NCBI RefSeq assembly: GCF_937997595.1
Contig: NZ_CALKTS010000351.1
Location: 1 to 9,160, forward strand
Source of the DNA: an uncultured Campylobacter sp.
GTDB taxonomy: Bacteria > Campylobacterota > Campylobacteria > Campylobacterales > Campylobacteraceae
DNA length: 9,160 nt
Direction of reading: 5' to 3'
Part shown: positions 6,943 to 9,160 of the stretch, piece after piece
How the letters are laid out: each line of letters begins with the position of its first letter
Position numbering within the stretch: position 1 is the first letter of the stretch
Position numbers and translations under genes: made by a program
Notes under the pieces: model-generated
The model's input: only the letters and a program-made list of their open reading frames with translations
What the model was told of the DNA's origin: nothing
Database searches by the model: none

Positions 6943-8013
6943 ATGAGAAGTTTTATTTCGAGGATTTTTGGGGTTATCGCCGCGGTGAAATTCCCTAAAT
7001 TTATACAAAATTTTATAAACCGCAAATATGTGGAATTTTTCAAAATCGATATGAGCGAATTTGATCCGCCGCAGAGCTACGCGAGCCTAAACGCGCTTTT
7101 TACCCGCCGCTTGCTGCGTCCGCGCGAGATAGCGGCAGACGAGACGGCTTTTATAAGCCCTAGCGACGGCGTGATCTTTGAGAGCGGAACCTGCGCCGAT
7201 CTGCGGGCTTTTAGCGTAAAGGGCTGCGAATATAGCCTTAGCGAGCTGCTAGGACACACGTTTACGGCAAGCGAAAGCGGCGGAGCGGTTAAAAATTTAG
7301 ATGGCGGGGCGGTTGCTACGAACGGGAGCGGCGAGGTTGGAACCGGATGCGCAAAAGATGCTAGCGCAGGGATGAAATTTCGCGCCGCACAAGCGAAAAT
7401 CATAAGCGACGAAAGCGGCGTAAATTATTCCGCGAGCGGCGTGCGGGTTGAAATTTATAGCGATGAAAGCAGTGTGAGCCGCGAAACGAGTGCAGAGGAC
7501 GCCCAATGCCGCAAAAATACAAGCGGCGCAAATTTAAGCTACGCAAATATCTATCTAAGCCCGCGTGATTATCATCATTATCACGCGCCGTGCGATCTGG
7601 GCGTGCTGCAGGCGCTTTATATCCCTGCCGATCTCTACAGCGTGGCGAAGAAGCTTTTACTTAAAATTCCAAACCTCTACGCTAAAAACGAGCGCGTGAT
7701 TTTGAAGTGCAAAATGCGAAACGGCGGGATTTTATGGATGGTTTTCGTGGGTGCTTTAAACGTCGGCAAGATGAGATTTGATTTCGATACGCGAATACAA
7801 ACGAATGCGTGCGCGAATAGAGCTGAGGCGCTTTACGAATATGAAAATTTAAACTTTAAAAAGGGCGATCATTTGGGAAATTTTGAGCTGGGTTCGACGA
7901 TCGTGCTCGTAGCGCAAAGCGAGTTTTTAAAATTTGAAACCCCGACTGATATGTCCGTAAAATTCGGACAAAAAATCGCAGAATTTAATGAAATTTCACA
8001 AAATTCCATTTAA
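6943..8013 (+). CDS. psd: phosphatidylserine decarboxylase with a large internal insertion
   Basis: Psd makes phosphatidylethanolamine from phosphatidylserine at the inner membrane. It cleaves itself at the Ser of LGST to make a beta chain and an alpha chain with a pyruvoyl group. The key residues are present: Asp75 in SPSDG (72-76), DYHHYH (209-214) with the catalytic-type His at 214, VGALNVGKM (269-277), and LGST (316-319) with Ser318 as processing site. It has 356 residues against roughly 260-270 in other Campylobacter. The surplus is mostly one Ser/Gly/Ala/Glu-rich, low-complexity insert at about 108-196, between FSVKGCEYSLSELL and LSYANIYLSP, two blocks that are nearly adjacent in C. jejuni Psd. 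A short extra tail (EFNEISQNSI) follows the usual C-terminus. The ATG abuts the previous stop, with AAAGG five bases upstream. All catalytic motifs are intact, so the enzyme is probably active. Confidence 0.95.
   Translation: MRSFISRIFGVIAAVKFPKFIQNFINRKYVEFFKIDMSEFDPPQSYASLNALFTRRLLRPREIAADETAFISPSDGVIFESGTCADLRAFSVKGCEYSLSELLGHTFTASESGGAVKNLDGGAVATNGSGEVGTGCAKDASAGMKFRAAQAKIISDESGVNYSASGVRVEIYSDESSVSRETSAEDAQCRKNTSGANLSYANIYLSPRDYHHYHAPCDLGVLQALYIPADLYSVAKKLLLKIPNLYAKNERVILKCKMRNGGILWMVFVGALNVGKMRFDFDTRIQTNACANRAEALYEYENLNFKKGDHLGNFELGSTIVLVAQSEFLKFETPTDMSVKFGQKIAEFNEISQNSI
7264..7530 (+). other. low-complexity insertion inside psd (about residues 108-196)
   Basis: This in-frame segment codes for Ser, Gly, Ala, Glu, Asp and Asn with few hydrophobic residues and small internal repeats: GGAV at 113-116 and 121-124, and SDESGV at 155-160 versus SDESSV at 173-178, exactly 18 residues apart. 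It lies in what should be a short loop before the catalytic histidine block, on the beta chain, so a disordered loop could be tolerated. Limits are estimated from recalled C. jejuni Psd and may be off by several residues. Confidence 0.75.
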
Positions 8014-8061
8014 AATGCAGGATTTTTTCTTTAACTAAAATTAATTTTATTTAAATTTGGC

Positions 8062-8067
8062 TATAAT
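8062..8067 (+). promoter_or_regulatory. promoter -10 box of the pseudopilin gene
   Basis: A perfect TATAAT lies 28 bases upstream of the pseudopilin ATG, preceded by AT-rich sequence with T-tracts (8021-8057), the Campylobacter sigma70 pattern. AAAGGA six bases before the ATG is the ribosome site. The pseudopilin and probably priA are read from here. Confidence 0.65.
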
Positions 8068-8095
8068 CATCTCACTTTAAATCAAAGGATTTAAC

Positions 8096-8569
8096 ATGAA
8101 AAATTTAAAAGCTTTTACGATGATAGAGCTTGTTTTTGTCATCGTCGTTTTAGGTATTTTGGCGGGCATTGCGGTGCCTAGATTAGCCGCTACGCGCGAT
8201 GATGCCACGATCGCTAAGATGCGCGGAGACATCGCCGCCATTAGAAGCGGACTTTCGCTAGTTAGAAGCGAGAATATGATGAGAGGCGTGACTACGTGGC
8301 CTGCTTTGGAGGGTTCGGACAATGCCACTCTTTTTGAAGGCGTTTTGCAGCAACCTATCTATCCTATGAGAGATGGCGGTAGGAACGGCTGGGCTTTGGT
8401 TACGAACGGCAATGCTAACGCAACGTCTACATATAGGGCTAGCGTAGCGGGCAAGAGTACTACTTTTGATTACTATCCGACATCGGCTTTGGCTACGGCA
8501 GCGGGTAGAAACGTAGGTTCATTCGACTGCGATCACAAAGACGAGCTTTGCCAATCCTTAGCTCAATAG
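8096..8569 (+). CDS. type II secretion/type IV pilin-like pseudopilin
   Basis: A 157-residue protein with a class III (prepilin-type) signal: a short basic leader (MKNLKA), then FTMIELVFVIVVLGILAGIAV. The cut should fall between Ala6 and Phe7, leaving Glu11 as the conserved Glu5 of the mature protein. Position -1 is Ala rather than the usual Gly, which I recall also seeing in Campylobacter pseudopilins. The hydrophobic helix anchors the protein in the inner membrane until assembly. PRLAATRDDA (28-37) is typical of Campylobacterota members of this group. Two cysteines near the C-terminus (145, 152; CDHKDELC) could form a disulfide loop as in pilin D-regions. In C. jejuni such proteins serve the Cts DNA-uptake/type II system; which role applies here is not shown. 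It has its own promoter, a good AAAGGA site, and priA starts four bases after its stop. Confidence 0.88.
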   Translation: MKNLKAFTMIELVFVIVVLGILAGIAVPRLAATRDDATIAKMRGDIAAIRSGLSLVRSENMMRGVTTWPALEGSDNATLFEGVLQQPIYPMRDGGRNGWALVTNGNANATSTYRASVAGKSTTFDYYPTSALATAAGRNVGSFDCDHKDELCQSLAQ

Positions 8570-8573
8570 CTAA

Positions 8574-9160
8574 ATGCTCTATTATGAAGTTGCGGTTTTG
8601 GGCGCCAGCCTAAAGCCGCTTACTTATAGTTTAAATTTTAAAATCCCAGCTTATCAAATCGTATCCGTTCCCATAAAATCAAGTATCAAATCCGCCGTAA
8701 TTCTGCGCGAGGTTGCAAAGCCGAGCTTCAAAACTAAGAAAATTTTAGAGATTTCGCAGCTTAAATTTACGCAGTTTCAAATTATACTAGCAAATTTTAT
8801 AGCGCATTATTATGTTTGCGAAAAGGGCGTTGCATTCGGGATCTTTGAGCCTTCAAGTGAGACGACGCAGAATTTGCGGAATTCGCAGGAGGATCCTACG
8901 ACCGAGCGGAATTGCGCTTGCGAGCAAATTCCCGTTAGTGAGTTGGTCTCCGCTTGCAAACAAGCTTCTACCCGCGAACAAAATTTTATTTTCGAGCAGG
9001 ATTCCATCACCACACAAAATTCTACGCTCGATGGGAATTTTAATGCCACACACAATTCCGCCTCAATTCAAAATTCTGAATTGAGGAGGAATTCTACTAC
9101 CGCAGAAAATTCTGTTACCGTCATAAATTCCGCCATCGCGCCAAATTCCATGCAAAGGCA
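8574..9160 (+). CDS. priA: primosomal helicase PriA, N-terminal part (runs off the window)
   Basis: The frame opens with ATG at 8574 and has no stop to the end of the window (195 full codons). Residues 1-93 read as the N-terminal 3'-DNA-binding domain of PriA: MLYYEVAVLGASLKPLTYSL, then the VAKPSFKTKKILEI strand and FTQFQIILANFIAHYYVCEKG helix, which resemble Campylobacter PriA as I recall it. PriA recognises stalled forks and reloads the replicative helicase. The helicase core (Walker A and B, zinc-binding cysteines) should lie beyond the window and cannot be checked. From about residue 94 the sequence becomes low-complexity and, from 107, a six-residue periodic repeat rich in Asn, Ser, Thr, Glu and Gln. 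It lies between the DNA-binding domain and where the rest of the protein should begin. The start is four bases after the pseudopilin stop, with no strong ribosome site, suggesting coupling. Confidence 0.85.
   Translation, partial: MLYYEVAVLGASLKPLTYSLNFKIPAYQIVSVPIKSSIKSAVILREVAKPSFKTKKILEISQLKFTQFQIILANFIAHYYVCEKGVAFGIFEPSSETTQNLRNSQEDPTTERNCACEQIPVSELVSACKQASTREQNFIFEQDSITTQNSTLDGNFNATHNSASIQNSELRRNSTTAENSVTVINSAIAPNSMQR
8892..9160 (+). repeat. degenerate 18-bp tandem repeat inside priA, at least 15 units
   Basis: Every 18 bases from 8892 the same codon pair recurs in frame with priA. The anchors at residues 107, 113, 119, 125, 131, 137, 143, 149, 155, 161, 167, 173, 179, 185 and 191 read gatcct, aattgc, attccc, gtctcc, gcttct, aatttt, gattcc, aattct, aatttt, aattcc, aattct, aattct, aattct, aattcc and aattcc. 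The last eight all begin with AAT (Asn), seven of them or near-matches giving Asn-Ser, while the upstream units have decayed. Position 5 of the unit is often Glu and position 6 often Gln in the older units (codons GAG/GAA then CAA/CAG). The array starts after weaker precursors near 8871-8885 and continues past the window end. There are no spacers, so it is not CRISPR-like. Confidence 0.88.

Noticed and set aside
8014..8036. Intrinsic terminator after psd
   Set aside because: There is a T-run (GATTTTTTCTTT), but the only hairpin before it is a short AT palindrome (CATTTAAAATG), too weak to call.
8058..8075. Sigma54 promoter (TGGC...) before the pseudopilin
   Set aside because: The second half-site (TTGC at -12) is missing, whereas a perfect TATAAT overlaps the same bases.
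8810..9084. Separate genes in the other open frames at the right end
   Set aside because: They are shadows of the 18-bp repeat; the priA frame is the only one joined to a recognisable conserved domain.
8892..9160. The 18-bp periodic array as a CRISPR
   Set aside because: The units are directly contiguous and degenerate, with no constant repeat of 20-40 bases and no spacers, and they keep a protein reading frame continuous with PriA.

Overview
The window looks like a chromosomal stretch of a Campylobacter or close relative (Campylobacterota). The grounds are the abundance of AAATTT/TTTAAA words, sigma70-type promoters made of TATAAT preceded by T-tracts, frequent TTG starts, and protein sequences that read as Campylobacter versions of Slt, YggT, GltX, Psd and PriA. 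As I recall it, the order slt-yggT-gltX / metallophosphoesterase-psd matches the C. jejuni Cj0843c-Cj0847 block. GC content seems higher than in C. jejuni, which suggests an oral species such as C. gracilis, C. showae or C. rectus; this is inference only.

Layout: (1) 2-472, the 3' end of an unrecognised gene with a Gly/Ser/Glu-rich tail. (2) 473-866, a gene-free stretch with AAATTT words and several small inverted repeats. (3) 867-1109 minus, a small membrane protein. (4) 1389-4647 minus, an overlapping operon gltX-yggT-slt (glutamyl-tRNA synthetase, YggT membrane protein, lytic transglycosylase). (5) 4648-4761, a divergent promoter region. (6) 4762-8013 plus, a tight operon mscL - Crp/Fnr-type regulator - membrane metallophosphoesterase - psd. 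(7) 8096-8569 plus, a type II/IV pseudopilin with its own promoter. (8) 8574 to the end, the N-terminus of PriA, running off the window.

Much of the window concerns the cell envelope: peptidoglycan turnover (Slt), turgor release (MscL), phosphatidylethanolamine synthesis (Psd) and a membrane phosphoesterase. GltX, PriA and the pseudopilin stand for translation, replication restart and DNA uptake or secretion.

The most striking signal is that three unrelated proteins carry extra in-frame low-complexity sequence. PriA has a degenerate tandem repeat with an exact 18-bp (six-residue) period and at least 15 units, anchored on AAT-TCY (Asn-Ser), just after its N-terminal DNA-binding domain. Psd has an insertion of about 90 residues between two conserved blocks, plus a short C-terminal extension. 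The first gene has a repetitive Gly/Ser/Asn tail. The word AATTCCGCC occurs twice in the first gene and twice in priA, always in the same codon phase. This suggests a family of protein-coding repeats spreading into or growing inside housekeeping genes.
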